Source: Brasenia schreberi (lineage: Eukaryota > Streptophyta > Magnoliopsida > Nymphaeales > Cabombaceae). Taken from it: a stretch of 64,000 nt of DNA. Shown here in pieces: positions 1 through 12,903 of this stretch. The notes under the pieces were generated by a model. That model did not search any database, was not told the origin of the DNA, and saw only the letters and a program-made list of their open reading frames with translations. Each line of letters starts with the position of its first letter. Positions within the stretch are counted from its first letter, which is position 1. A program made the position numbers and the translations under genes. Where the stretch lies: contig JAYKKT010000040.1 in the NCBI GenBank assembly GCA_036023115.1, positions 6,359,001-6,423,000 on the forward strand, in the 5' to 3' direction.

Positions 1-7
1 ATAATAA

Positions 8-392
8 CAGTGGGCAAAACTGTCTTTTCATTCAATGAAATACTTGTAAATATCCTGTACGAGACAATAGCATAATTCAAGAGGTCGGTTTTTAGTAATT
101 TTCACAAACTGTTAAATGACAAAAACATCATTTAATCTATTTTAAAGCAAAAATGTCTTTTGACTTTAAAATATCTAGACTTATTATACCCCTTAGTCTA
201 ACTCTGTAATTTTGTCATAACATTGTAGGAAAAACTATCTTTTCATTCTAAGACATACCTGTGAATATCCTATACGTTGAGGGATAATAGTGTAATTCAA
301 AAGGTCAGTTTTTAATAATTTCCACAAACAATTATAGGACAAAAACATCTTTTTATCCGTTTTAGAGCAAAAATGTCTTGACTTTAAAATAT
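8..392. repeat. Two tandem copies of a 217-bp unit
   Basis: The stretch from about 8 to 175 recurs from about 227 to 392 (shared landmarks CTTTTCATTC, GGTC(G/A)GTTTTTA, GACAAAAACATC, GACTTTAAAATATCTA). The copies differ by scattered substitutions and small indels. No coding content. Possibly part of a decayed LTR. Confidence 0.75.
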
Positions 393-3300
393 CTATTTTT
401 TGGAAATTTTGCCTTATAATAATTTGTTATTTTAAATAATGACCTAGATGATTTCTTAGCGGTTTTTGCCTTTGGTTTTTGAGAAAACCGCGATTTTACG
501 TTGAGGTTGGTATTCTCTAACAGAAAAACAGTCGTGGGAGAGAGAATAAGGTGAGAAGAGCGCGGAGGAGTGAGTGGAGGTAGGAGTTGGTCCTCTGCTG
601 CCGAGACCTCTCCTCACAGTTGTCATTAGTTGTTTTAAGCCGTTGATAGGAATATTTTTCGTATAATAAAGGTTGGTTTTCTTTTTTTGATAGTGAAATT
701 TGACGGGGCCTCCCTTCCGAAAACGGTTTGTCCTCTAACTTCCTTTGGCCAACCCGACCAAGGGACGACTTCGAATTTGCTTTTTTTTTTTAAAAAAAAA
801 GTAGTGTTTGTCCCTCTACTTTTTTGTTTATGAGAGAAATTTCTTACACCGAAAGTTTTTCAACGTTTTTTCTTTTCTACTTCCTTTTTTTTTTAACTTG
901 ATTATGTACCAGTTTGCTTTTGTAGATTATGACCAACCTTGCTCTGATACCACTATTGGGTTTCTGTAAAAGATCTCATCGAAGTTTCTAAAGCAGTTGA
1001 ACAACGGAAGAAGGATCGTAAAGATGACTCAAGATCACTATTGAAAAAGAAGGAAGAGAGAGAATACCGTTTGCGGTTGCCCATATAATGTTTTTTAGGG
1101 AAGATATTTTTCGCTTTTTCTCGCATTATTTTTTCTTTCATTTCTGTCATATTTATGATGAAAAAACTTTGATTGCCATCATGCTTATCTTCTCTATTTT
1201 ACCATTCTGGTAGCCTTCTTGTTGTACTTGAGAGATATAATGTATTTGATAAATGTATTAAGAAAACGGTTAACATATAATATTTTATTTTAGAATAGTT
1301 AACGCATCCACAAAATTCAAAAAATGGCTTGTCTTTTCATATTCCATAAATTCCTAACCGAAAATAGCCATATATTACGTTACATGGTCTAGTGTCGATA
1401 TTCACCGAAAACCAAGAGAGGAAGATCATTAACCAGTTTTGGGTCGTCTAACTGCTTCTAAAATCCAAGAGAGGAAGATCATGTTTTATAGTTTCTTTCT
1501 ACACTTTCCATTGTTTTTTAGTGCTGCACATCCTTCAACTTCTTTTTCTTTTCTGTTTACAACGGAAAGGCCAAAGCCAGGTATGCACACCCTGCGAATC
1601 AAACTCAGTACCCGCATCATGTGAATTTAGAGCTCTACGAGGTGAGCCAACTCTCTGAGTGCAACTTATTACTTCTTTGCAGTGGGTTTCATCAATGTCC
1701 AAACATTACCACCTTAAGCAGATCTCTCTCATTTTATTGATTAATTTACTGGACCACATTAAGCGTCTCCTAGTAAGATGTTCATGTTGGACGGAATTTT
1801 AGCCTCCAACAAACTAAAATACCAAAGTAACGAATAATGAAGGAAATGTGTCAGATTTTCTAACCATGAAACGTCAATATGGACCCATGCATGTGGAGTG
1901 CATGGGCGCCTTTCTCACTTGGCATCCAATAAACTTTGGAATCTCCCATGCTTTTCCACCAAATCACTGCAAAAGAGAGCACAAGGTTCTGATTTTGTTC
2001 CTACTGAATCTCTCCGTGTGTGTGGAAGAATCGATAGCAGTACTCAAAGCCTTTGGCGACTGTTATTACAGGGGTAAATAATGGGTGTCCACTGGGCACC
2101 CTTCAAAAGATAGCACCAAAATAATAGTGAATGATGAGTTTCTTTCTTTTTTGAAGCAAGTGATGAATGTAAATATAGCGTGGAGTTTGAATTTGATTCA
2201 AAAGAAAAATCATGAGAAAAGCAATTGAAACTGTTGAAGCAGTTTAGAAGACATTGTTAAGTGGGCGAGTGGGTGCAATTGTCACTTCATCACATGCCCA
2301 CCATACAATATCGGCTACACCTTCTCCATTCAAATAAAGGCAAAAGATTCTGTCTAAGTACCTTAGGGAAGGGTCTGGTCAGGAATCGGACGTATACTTT
2401 AAGTTGAAGTCTCTTTTGGATTTCCATGAGAAATAGAGCAAGTCATATTAAAATGGTAACAAGGAATCCATGTAACAGACCGTATGGATCTGGGGCTTTC
2501 TTAAACTGTTCCTTTATATATAAAGATGTAGTTGGCTTGTTCTAATAGCTTATTAGGTGCAGTACCTGTGGTGAAAGGTGATTGTTATTTGGGACAAAAT
2601 TATGCAATTTCATGATTTTATGGACTTCCAATAATGGTTTCTCAAACCTTTCTTTTGTAGTTTCAACCCCAACCAAAAGAAATCGTGGCAATCGATTGCA
2701 ATGAGGGATCTGTTGAATAGGGTCCCCCCCTGCCAAAACCTTTAGGTCATTGCTGAGAATCTGGGGGTAATAATACAATATAAACCATGAACTCCACCTT
2801 AGAAACTTATACAACCGGAATTTAATCCGTGAGCTATGATAGACAGCTCAAGGCATAACTATGAGCCTAATACAAAGTCGATGGTTTTCTTCCCCAGCAT
2901 AGAGAATTATGTGGTTCAGCTACCGGACTGGATACTGTTACGAAGGTGGTGATTGAGGAAAATTTCAAAAGCTAGGTTCTGAAAAACAAAAATGGTGATC
3001 GACGCAGGCCTGTGTGTGTGTGTCAGAGAGAGAGAGAGAGAGAGAAGAAGAAGAAGAATCTGTAGAAGCGTTCATCTGGGAGAAAAGGGAGTGATACTGC
3101 ATAGATAGGATATTCTATAAAGGTAAGATACCATGTGTCCCCCATTAGGATGCTACCATTCTCGCAGTTCCAACAAATACCACAAGGATTATATCATTTG
3201 ACTATTCATTCATGAACCAAAACCAAAAGGGTTTTTTCCTCCAGAATAACGAACAGCCCCACTGCAATGTTTCTTACCTAAAGCAAACAAATTGCACTTA

Positions 3301-3729
3301 GACAAAAGTATGCAAATGGGCAACAACGTATTTTGGTCTGTGTATGTGCGAGAGAGAGAGAGATGATTGGCAGAAGAAAATGAGATACTAACGATGCATG
3401 GGGCCAATGCGCTCCACCAATCTAGGTTCCATACTTTTTTTGTTAATGCTTTCACTTTTATGGAAAACAACGGCCTTGAATGCATTGTCACATTAAAGTT
3501 GGGACCCTGAATTGCCGAAGGAATTGCGTGGAATCACTTTCCCGGTCCCATCTTGATTGCCCAACAACATGAAAGGATCATATCCAGCCCGAATTCAATG
3601 CAAACGAATTGATTAAGCACATATTCTTAGGCAAGAACCAAGGGTCTATTTATGAAGAAGGAAGCATGAGCAATGAGAACTGCAAAGAAAGATTGTGTTG
3701 TTTGAGAAAAGCATTTCAGTGAAGAAGAG
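393..3729. other. No gene recognised
   Basis: AT-rich sequence without a convincing reading frame. GCTCTGATACCA at 941-952 is the reverse complement of a Met-tRNA primer-binding site and could be a relic of a minus-strand LTR element, but no LTR pair was found. A (TG)n(AG)n tract lies at 3010-3043 and (AG)n at 3350-3362. Confidence 0.4.
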
Positions 3730-3745
3730 TGATGTGACCAAGTGC

Positions 3746-3861
3746 GCGAAGCACAGTAGCTCACCAGGCTAGGGCCTAGACTCACAAATTGAAGGTCATA
3801 AGTTCGATACCCAAGGCGTTCATCTAGCTTCGGCCTCTCCATCGTACCCAAAAGAAAGGTG
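3746..3861 (+). mobile_element. tRNA-derived SINE with 16-bp target duplication
   Basis: Contains a pol III A-box-like TAGCTCACCAGG and a B-box-like AAGTTCGATACCC at tRNA spacing, then a body ending CTTCGGCCTCTCC. It is bounded by TGATG(T/C)GACCAAGTGC at 3730-3745 and 3862-3877, one mismatch, which marks an L1- or RTE-type insertion. Confidence 0.8.
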
Positions 3862-4065
3862 TGATGCGACCAAGTGCATCAGTCATGATTCTGATTTGGT
3901 AACAACTACTTACCCATGAGGATGTTAAAGGCTCATTCACCGACTCAAAATCTCCTCAATTTTAAGCTCGTTAGCTTGTGTGAGCAGTGCCAAACATGAA
4001 CCGAACATTAACAGAGTTAAGCAAGCTGAACACATGCTGCTTCTTAGAGCTAGAAACATAACTGC

Positions 4066-4220
4066 GGTCGGGGTGCCAGCCCACCAGGCAAGGCCCCCCA
4101 ATCCACAAGACGTGAGTTCAATTCTGTAGAGAGTTAGCTCACCCTTAGTGCCTTTTGATGCCCAGTGGCGGGTGGTGAGTTCGATTCTCAAGTGTGTGTA
4201 CGTGTGTGTGTCTTAGGGTT
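4066..4220 (+). mobile_element. SINE-like tRNA-derived sequence, possibly composite
   Basis: Two B-box-like motifs (GAGTTCAATTCTG near 4115 and GAGTTCGATTCTC near 4167) follow an A-box-like segment (GCCAGCCCACCAGG). The 3' part is (GT)-rich like the neighbouring SINEs. Boundaries are approximate and no TSD was found. Confidence 0.5.
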
Positions 4221-4484
4221 CTCAACTCCACAAAATGCAGGACGCGAGTGGCATACATACCTGGCTTCTACCTCCCGATAAAACCTAACAAAACGTACAA
4301 AGTTTTTTTAGGATGGGGCAAATAACCCGTGCATTTTCTAGGGTAAGGGTAAGGCCAACTATGTATTGAAGCCCATGGATCCAATGGTCTTAGTGGGTGG
4401 GGGTGGCCTCTCCAATACAGCTTAATGTATTATATCTCCGTCTGCCCCACAGTTTAGGCACCGTCCTTTATGTGGTTGGAGGCT

Positions 4485-4620
4485 TTATTCTTTTGTTTTT
4501 TATTACAAGAGGAGGCCGAAGCTTAACACACACTCACGCATGCACCCGCTGAGAGTCAAACTTCCCACCAGCAACAACGGTGCTAGAGCGCCCTGCCATT
4601 GAGCTAATGCTCTCGGTTTT
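4485..4620 (-). mobile_element. tRNA-derived SINE with A-rich tail
   Basis: On the minus strand: A-box TAGCTCAATGGCAG, B-box-like GTTTGACTCTCAG, GT-rich body, GCTTCGGCCTCC, then an A-rich tail (TAATAAAAAACAAAAG). Flanked by GGT(T/G)GGAGGCT at 4474-4484 and 4621-4631, one mismatch. Same family as the copies at 3.75 and 19.98 kb. Confidence 0.8.
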
Positions 4621-4631
4621 GGTGGGAGGCT

Positions 4632-6409
4632 CTTGACGTAAAGAGAAAACACTACAATGGTAATAATGAACCTATGGATAGGTGTGGTGATTTCGTGCTC
4701 GGGTTGGTGCTGTGTCCTGCCATTTCATGTTCATGTCACAAACGGAGCCAACCCAAACATTTCCAGACCACTTTGGTTGGAAGCAAACAAGGATTCTTTG
4801 AGCCATACCATTGTGGGTTTCATGTAGGTTGTATGGCAGAACTTCCATGGTGTGGATTCTGTTTGTGCTATCCATCGCATGCTTGTCAAAGGCAGGTCAA
4901 CCCGAACACGACGTAATTCTTTTTCTCGGCAATGCACTTGCCGTGGTCAATAGTGTGCATCCAACAACAGGAGTTTCATATCACAGTAGCTCGTCTTCCT
5001 GGCACTGGCCTATTGGCCCTTATCAAGTACCGATAATCTGTAGTCTTCTTGCTTGACCCACTTTCACGTTCCACTCATCATTCATTGATTAGCAACAACA
5101 TTAATACATGTGTTCTAAGGAAAGATTAAACATGATCTTGCTTTCTTGGAGTCAAATGCCAATGCGAAGCACAATGAAAAACAAATAGGAGTTCGTGGAA
5201 GGAGGGCTCTGATAAATGAATTTTTAAGTTTTCTCATGTCACGATGTCTCATTAGAATTCTTTGAATCAAAGTAGAATCGAACAATGCCTCTAACAAATT
5301 CACCGTAAAACCATGAATGCGAGTATCAAACAGCAGTTCAAATATAGTTTCTTAAACTACAGTAAGTTCTAACTTTTTCTTCTAAAATTTTGTGTTCTGC
5401 AGAAAGGAATTACGAGGAACCCATTTCATATGGTCAATACTTGGTGAAGCTAGGTTGCTACCAGGGCTGCTGCATTGGGCATCTCAACCACACATAAACA
5501 CACACGTGTGCTCACACAAACACAAACACAGAGACAAGTCATAGCACGGTTCCTGCATACCAATCCTATGACTGTTCCTGTAGGAGAGAAGGTTCTGCTT
5601 GTATTTACCTTAACCACGTTTGTGAAGGTGCAACATCAGGATTTCCAGTAAGACACCCATCCTGGTATCATTTTCACATAAGCATGCCTAAAACTTAGAT
5701 CTGTTTAGTGCTGAGAAGATCACAGAGATGGTAAAGATCTTCAACATTGGCCGCCAACCGTCAAATACAACCATCCTCCATATCTCTGCTACTTCCTTAT
5801 AACATCCAATGAAGCTTATTCGCTTTTTCATTGGTTTTGACATGATAGATCTGAGACAGTACGATCAAGTTCATGGTTGTACTCAGCATCACTAAACTCC
5901 CCTAGAGGTGCAACTTCTATCAGGTAGATCCAGCACAGTGTCTTGCTACATGAAAACATTGGGCATAACGTACTCATCACTGCATAATAAGGGCATTCCT
6001 AATGTGATATCAACTACAGGTTGGGTTGAATGAGCAGATGTGGCGCTTCGATTAAATTGAATATGCAAATGATTGTGCAGTAGGAAATAAACTTCTTTTG
6101 TTCCTCGCTACATATTCAGGTCTGAGAACAAGGGCTAATTTCTCAAAACTTACAAATTACACACAACCGCATCAACGATGTTCTTTTCATCCTAATGACA
6201 ATTGCTTTACGGGATCCACAATTACTAGCCAATATGTTTTTCAACATCAACAATGCAATATTTCACAATGGCAACCAAGAAGCTACATCATGAACCCCTC
6301 CTAACGAGGGAGAAGGATTGGAAAACACGAACACTCAATTTTATCTAATTCTGTCATCCCATCTTTTGTGTATAAGACTTGGTTCTGTGCCTCTTTTCTC
6401 AATATGGAG
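4632..6409. other. No gene recognised
   Basis: Overlapping short frames at 4672-5056 on both strands have no recognisable domain. The rest is non-coding with a CA-rich patch near 5490-5535. Confidence 0.3.
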
Positions 6410-6417
6410 GTTATGTT
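6410..6417. repeat. Target-site duplication, left
   Basis: GTTATGTT, identical to 9548-9555; 8 bp is the hAT superfamily length. Confidence 0.75.
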
Positions 6418-9400
6418 CAATGTTGTAATAGTCGTATCGGTGCCCATATCGCACACGGTACTTATATACAATAATTATATAGTACGATAAGGCACATTAT
6501 CTATTGTATAATAAAGAAAAGTCATAAAAAATCCAAAAAATAGAAGGTAAGAAATTATTAGAAAACATTATTAGAATCCAATTAATAAGCAGTTAGACAT
6601 AGACATCACATGACAAATTGACAATGACATTTCACAATCAATAATACCAACAAGCTACAAGAATAAAAAGTTAAAGTGAAACCGAAAGTATGAAACTACC
6701 ATGTCAGCTCAAAACTAAGATTACAATTTACAAAATACAAATACAAAGTTACAAACTACAAAATGTTTCATTCCACAAAATGTGGATCATAATCAACAAA
6801 TGCATCATAAGCATTATAATCAAGGTCACCACCATCACCATGATCTCCCTCATCTTCCTCCATAATTGGGTCATCCAATCTGGTACCTTCCACGTTGTCA
6901 TCTCCGGCCTCTATTGCTCTCCCGTTTTCATCTTTTAAAATGATGAGGGGCTCTTCTTCTTCGACCCAATCATTAAGAATATCAACATTTTCCTAACTAA
7001 GTAGATCATATGGTACCTTCCTTGCCCTTCTCGTATTTCTTTATATTTTATAAAGAAAACAAAATAAAGAATACAATAATATTATATACATGTTCTGAGT
7101 ATAAGTAAGGAGTAAGAAACATATAACTTTCTTTATATTTTTACCTTTGCCTTAAATTCATATTACATGCAACATATACTAAATCACAAAGACAAGCATG
7201 CTCCAATATGTTTCTCTTCTTTATATGAATGTGTTAAAAAAACTTCAATTTTTTTCGCATCCACTCGAACTATATGTTTGGCTTAATATTCGATGCATCT
7301 ATACCAAAACGAGTCCACCATTCATCTAAAATAAAACATAATAAATAAAAGGATTAAGTCTTAAGAAGTAATAAAGTCATAAGAATGAATCTTGTACAAG
7401 ACCTAAATAGATATATGAGCAAAGTTATATTGCAATTGACCTTCCAAAATTTCCAACACTATGTATACTTATTTACCTCTAAATTAATATTGTACCGAAT
7501 AGTTAAATCTTTCACAAAGTCAATTGCATTCAATATCCCTTAAATTCTTCATCCTCTACAAAGTTTGGAGGAAATCTAATAGAGGAATTAAGAAAATATA
7601 CAGCCATATGCAAATCATGATTCATTTGTCAGTTCTAACATGCTTCAATTATCTCCCAAACCTTCTTTAGAAGTGATTATTTGCAGTAAGGTTTGCTTTA
7701 TTTCTAATTTGGCCTTATCTATAACATCATATATATATATATATATGAAGGCTATCTTCACTTTATACTATTATTACCTTCACTAAAAGCACAATCATCC
7801 TCAAAAATACGTTGTATTTCTTCCAAAAGTTAACATTAAAAATAAGGTCTTCTATAGTAATTCTCTCTCTTTCTCGACCAACTTATAAAACCCTATTTAT
7901 CAAATGCAAACATATTTTTTAATGTATTTTTTATAATAAGACTTTGAACAATAATAATATTCATAGCAAAGCTTGTCAATGAAAGCCTAATCAACTTTCT
8001 CCTACTAGTGTGGATTTTTATCAAATGTAATACCGATAAATGATTATAAATAAACTTTGTGACATTTCTGTATGCATCTATTATTCCCTTGATTTCATCC
8101 ATTGCACTCTAATGTGCAACACATGGAGTACATACTAAGGATGGATGATTCGACTCAAGCATCTTATCAGCTATTCTAAAATTTACAATATTATCAGTAA
8201 TGAATTGAACAATATTTTCAACACATCATCCTCATCATCATCTTTAAAAATAGAGAGCAAATTATATGCAATTTCATTGATATAAAACATGTCATAGGAT
8301 TTCAAAAATAATATCCCTTTTAGATAGGAGACTAAAAAGTTTATTAATGATCTACGATGATTATTTATCCAACCATAAGTTATAATAGAATAACAAATAA
8401 CCTTCCACGACTCTTTAAATTCATAACTCCATTGATCAACAATATCAACCCATTTTTGTAATAATTTACTCCTCAAAACATAATAAGTAGGGACCTTATA
8501 ACTTGATCCTACACTAACAATACATATGTCATTTCATAAAAAAACTTTGTAAACTTCATATATACTTTCTCAGTTACTTTAAATATAGTTGGTTGAATAC
8601 CTGATTGAGCTCTAAGAGTCGTACATTGAGAAAAAAGTGAATGTATTTCGCTGCCTCTAGGACCTCCTCTACCACCCTTCGTAGTCATCAAGCGAATAAG
8701 AGCCCTTGCAGTGGAACAAGAATCAATTTTTTGCTACTATCACCAAAACCTATATTCTTTTCCTTATCTCACCTTTTCCTTGTTCCTCAGTTGTCTCCTC
8801 CTCCTCGGTCATACTATAAATTTCTTCACCGTATATCTCTCGAGAAGTATCTTGAGACATCACAATATCTTATTTTTGCTCTTTCCCTCTGTTGTAACCT
8901 CTTTCTTTCCTTTATAGCTTCCAAACTTTTTGAATTTCATACTTTACAGCTTCAGACACCCAATGCCAAGCACTTGCATCTTTTTTGGTTCCTACAAAAT
9001 AGTATTTCATGCGAAAAATACCTTCATGCATAACTTTGTTACAAAACATACACCTATTCACAAGCCAATTATAACCTTCATATACCAGAGTGCAGATTTC
9101 CATATTGGATTGAACCGTTCGAACGTCATCAAGATGAGCAAAGATAAATCGCAACAAAAAAGCTTTATAAAGGTAAATAATCTCAAAACGTATAAAAACT
9201 ACAAAATTTTGTGAAAGATCGGGTGAGAAAGGATTAGAGATGAAAGGAAGGGAGTATGTCACGAATTTGACAAAAACCATATGAATTTTCACAAGTTCTA
9301 GAGCAAAAACGTGTGATTTTTCAACAAAATCAAGCAAATGTAAGATAAGGAAAAGGTTGAGGAGCAAAGGCATGTGGTAGGGAAGGGTTTGAAAAAATGC

Positions 9401-9547
9401 AAAACACTAAAAAAAACCCAAAGTTTCACGGGTTTTATATCGAGAGAATTGCCATTGACTCATACGATGTGTGTTGTATCATGTGATACAACATGATACA
9501 GTCCAATACGATATACGATAAACTCATACCATATTGTACGAAACTTG
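6418..9547 (-). mobile_element. Decayed hAT transposon with 8-bp target duplication
   Basis: Flanked by GTTATGTT at 6410-6417 and again at 9548-9555. Both ends start CAA and carry TCGTAT/TATCGTAT-like subterminal repeats, though the inverted repeats are poor. Minus-strand fragments of the transposase remain. A BED-type finger near 8.95-9.1 kb reads LVNRCMFCNKVMHEGIFRMK. A DUF659 segment near 8.2-8.45 kb reads ESWKVICYSIITYGW then RRSLINFLVSYLKG. A downstream piece at 7893-8102 reads IKGIIDAYRNVTKFIYNH. The protein is broken by many stops, so the element is non-autonomous now. Confidence 0.8.
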
Positions 9548-9555
9548 GTTATGTT
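9548..9555. repeat. Target-site duplication, right
   Basis: GTTATGTT, partner of 6410-6417. Confidence 0.75.
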
Positions 9556-12086
9556 GGTGAGTCCCATAGATGCTCAGCTAGCTGCTCAACACAATTATTC
9601 GCCCGCCAGATCTATGATTTTGTTAATCAGCTTTTCTAAGTCTCGTTAGATCGCTCCAAAATTTAGAACACTACTAATGTCAAACTCTTTTCTGTTTTCA
9701 CAATATTCACATGAATGTGCACGAGAACCACAGCTCATCATCACTCACACATTTAATACCCACATGTGTTGTACTCTTATGGTCTGATCCATACCCACAT
9801 CATCACTCACACATTTAATACAAGTAAACTTTACTCATAGATTTGCACGAGAACCACAGCTCATCATCATCTCATTGATTCCTCATCAAATATATTAAGG
9901 AACTACAATGACAAGCAAACATGACACAGTCCAGGAGTTCCTTCCCTAGGTAATGCAAGTTTATTGATGAGACACCTTGCTTGAATATTCATGAAATTAA
10001 GATCCTACGCAAATCAAGGATAATACTGCCGTCTTCTTTGGCTGCAACTTGTTGCCTCCAGCCTCAGGGTTTTGTGCTTTGGTGGTTCCACCTCCCGCAT
10101 CAGGTGGTTTTCCCCAACCCTTTTTTGACAAGAATGCTGGGGTAAGGTAGAGCCTACCAGGTGCCACACCTGGGTAGCAAACTCATAAGTCCTTATTCAT
10201 TGTCTGAGGCAAGATCCCGTAAATGACGTGCCCCTTTTGGGTAGTTTTCCATGATTTCGAGCAAGTATCCGTATCCTGGTAATCTGATGCTTCTCCTTCG
10301 AAAAGATGGAGGAAATTTTTCTATGAAATTCATTTTCAACAAAATTATCAAAAGCAAAAGTTAACAGTAGCATGCTGGGCTAAAGAACGCATAGGAACAG
10401 GAAGGCCCCAGAGAATAAGAATACAAAACTTTTAAAGTCGAACAGAAGTAGAATATGCAAATGCCAGAGACCTAAATGAATAACCATGCTGTTTGAATTT
10501 AATTATGTGTGAGCCATTAACATGATCAGTACATCAAGAACCAACGGAGATTAATGTCAAGCTCCAAGGAACAAAGTCTGAAAAGAGCAAAGGGTCCTGA
10601 AGTTTCATAGCATGATGACTTGACTTACAAATTAACTTGCACATTTAAGCAGTGCAAGCATGGATGCACATTAATCAATTTCAGACCTAAATATGACTGA
10701 ACTGGCAGCAAACAGAAAACTAAACCTTGTTCTTTAGTAGAATATAAGAATATCATAGAGTACCATTCCATCTGAAGACTACATATGTCCTGCAGCCCAC
10801 TTTCGTAAGAGTGAAAAGATTACAGGAACGCAAGTGGAAGACATACAGGTAGTGGGAAATTGCAAATCGAGCGAACTCCTCAAATGCACCATGGCAAACC
10901 AAACGAAATCAAGAAAGCAGAGCAACCAGCATTTGGAAAAGCAATCCAAGAGTAACTAATCAGCGCCAATTCTTAAACAAGCATCACAGGACCACTAAAA
11001 GTCCTAAACATGATAGATGGATCAAAACTAACACCAACAAGAGTGCCAGACCCAGTCATGGGCGAGGTGAGGCAGCTACCTCGCTGGAAAACCTAAAATT
11101 CCAAAAGATCTATACAAGGAGCCCAAGCTTTTCAAAAATTTGTATAGACTGCCGCACCTGAATTTCACCTAACAGGACTTCGGACCAACAACATGCAAAC
11201 TCCAACCTAATTATAGACCTAGCAAGAATTCCAATTGGAACAGAAACTTTAACATTAAAATTAAATAGACAACCAAACAGAAAGTCGAGAACACGAAAAG
11301 GAAATCATAACAATAAAAAAAATTCCAATGAGATATTTGAGTTCCTTGCTGCAGCAATCAAGATTAGACAGTTGAGGCCCAAAAAACAGTAATAAGAAAA
11401 CCAAAGAGTTCAAATTAAGGACAACGTTGGACGAATGCTATGAAGCCAAGATGAAAGAAAAAGATGATATTCAAGAATGCATTACTCAACACCACCAAAA
11501 CACAACAGAAGATGACTTCATGGTGCAAGATTGAAATGAACAGCCATCTGCGGAGTTCGACGAGATTACAAATGTGACAATAAAGTCCCGCGCTGAGATA
11601 AGCACGTGCAGGCACGAACACACAAGAATGAACAATTCCTAAAACATAATCAGCAATTTGGCAACACCATCCTCTACATATAAACCTCCGGGCAAGAATC
11701 AAGCAAAAAACACAATCCAATCCATCCACATTAATACAGACGCATAAGAAGGAGAAACACCACAAATTAGACAAACTCTTCAGCAAAGAATTCCAGGAAG
11801 ATCGATGACCGAGAAAGCAAATCAGGAGATAAAAGCCAGATGCTACAAAGAAAGGTAAAACCTACCAAATTTACGAAACAGATGATACATAACCCACAGA
11901 AAAGTTCAATGAACCACAACTTGATACATACAAACAGAAAGATCCACACCATCTTCTGAAAAGCTCACATAGAAGCATCATATATATTCCACAGAAACAC
12001 ATTTAGAGCAAACCCCAGATTACGAAACCCTTCTCATAAAAAAACCCCAAATTCCTTCGAGCCGACATTCGAAGCCCTAATTCGCC
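9556..12086. other. No gene recognised
   Basis: Intergenic. A segment near 11041-11190 (GGGCGAGGTGAGGC...) resembles one at 20645-20810 (GGGCAAGGTAAGGC...), each followed by an AAAAATT(T/A)-TAT motif and a TCACCT(A/C) stretch. This is a dispersed repeat of unknown class. Part of 11.4-12.08 kb may be the 3' UTR of the membrane-protein gene. Confidence 0.35.
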
Positions 12087-12545
12087 TCACCCTTCCTTCA
12101 CTTTCACGGGCTCGGCTTCCGCTTGGATCTTGACGTACCCATCATGTCCCGCGACCTCCTCGTCGTTGCCGCAGTCAAAATTGCAGCGGTTGTTGATCAA
12201 AGACCAGACGAGGTACATGGTCGAGGCGACTAGGACACCGCAGCCGGCTCCGAGAATAAGAGAAATCACAACACTGATGATGTCCCTGGCACGGTCGCGA
12301 GCACTCTCAGCGATGGCTGGCCTCGCGGGGACGACAAGTTCCTCCTCCCGGATGGTCGGGAGGAAATTGGCCTGCACGGCGGCGCGGGGGAGTTCAACAT
12401 CGGCGAATTCGCCGGATACGACACCAACTCGGCGGAGGAAGAAGTCAGAGGGGAAGACGACGTCCAATTGGGGGAGGGAATCGAGGGATTGGATGGTGGT
12501 GAGTTCCTGTTGACTGCTTCGTTGGACATACTGGTGACGATGGAG
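12087..12545 (-). CDS. Single-span membrane protein of unknown function, 5' end uncertain
   Basis: Open frame of 153 codons (stop TGA at 12087-12089), clearly richer in GC than its surroundings. The product runs SLPQLDVVFPSDFFLRRVGV, then ADVELPRAAV and REEELVVPARPAIAESARDR. One hydrophobic helix (IISVVISLILGAGCGVLVAS) follows, then a short acidic tail ending EPVKVKEG. It looks like a real plant protein because codon-position GC is strong and segments are coherent, but I do not recognise the family. No ATG opens this frame before the upstream TGA (12546-12548). Either an upstream exon joins at a CAG acceptor near 12513, or the 5' end has a frameshift. An ATG in another frame at about 12534 overlaps. 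Confidence 0.55.
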   Translation of the reverse strand, partial: LHRHQYVQRSSQQELTTIQSLDSLPQLDVVFPSDFFLRRVGVVSGEFADVELPRAAVQANFLPTIREEELVVPARPAIAESARDRARDIISVVISLILGAGCGVLVASTMYLVWSLINNRCNFDCGNDEEVAGHDGYVKIQAEAEPVKVKEG

Positions 12546-12903
12546 TCAATCATACTACTCGTGTCATTTGGACATGTCATTGGGTCGAAGTGATGCTTAG
12601 TATGAGAACCTAACGAAAGTAGCGAATGCATATTTCAGTTACTGGAAAATGCTAAATAAGAATATGTTGATTATGAAAATACGATGGTGAATTGAGAATA
12701 AGTAGTTAACCCCGTTTATCATGCTAAGAGAAAAGATATTATGACCTTAATATAAGAATGTATAGGCTATATTGTTTGTGCGACACTTGATCTAATTAAA
12801 GCAAATATAGAGAATGTATTCGAGCACTTTGTCATTATGGATGGATGGATGGGTCGAGGACTTCTTTTTTGACTTGGTGGCACACAGGGTCATGATATTG
12901 AAA

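Noticed and set aside
4672..5056. Overlapping frames on both strands near 4.7-5.0 kb
   Set aside because: No domain, no splice support, opposite strands equally open.
8641..9214. Plus-strand frames over the hAT element
   Set aside because: They are antisense to BED and DUF659 coding remains of the transposase.
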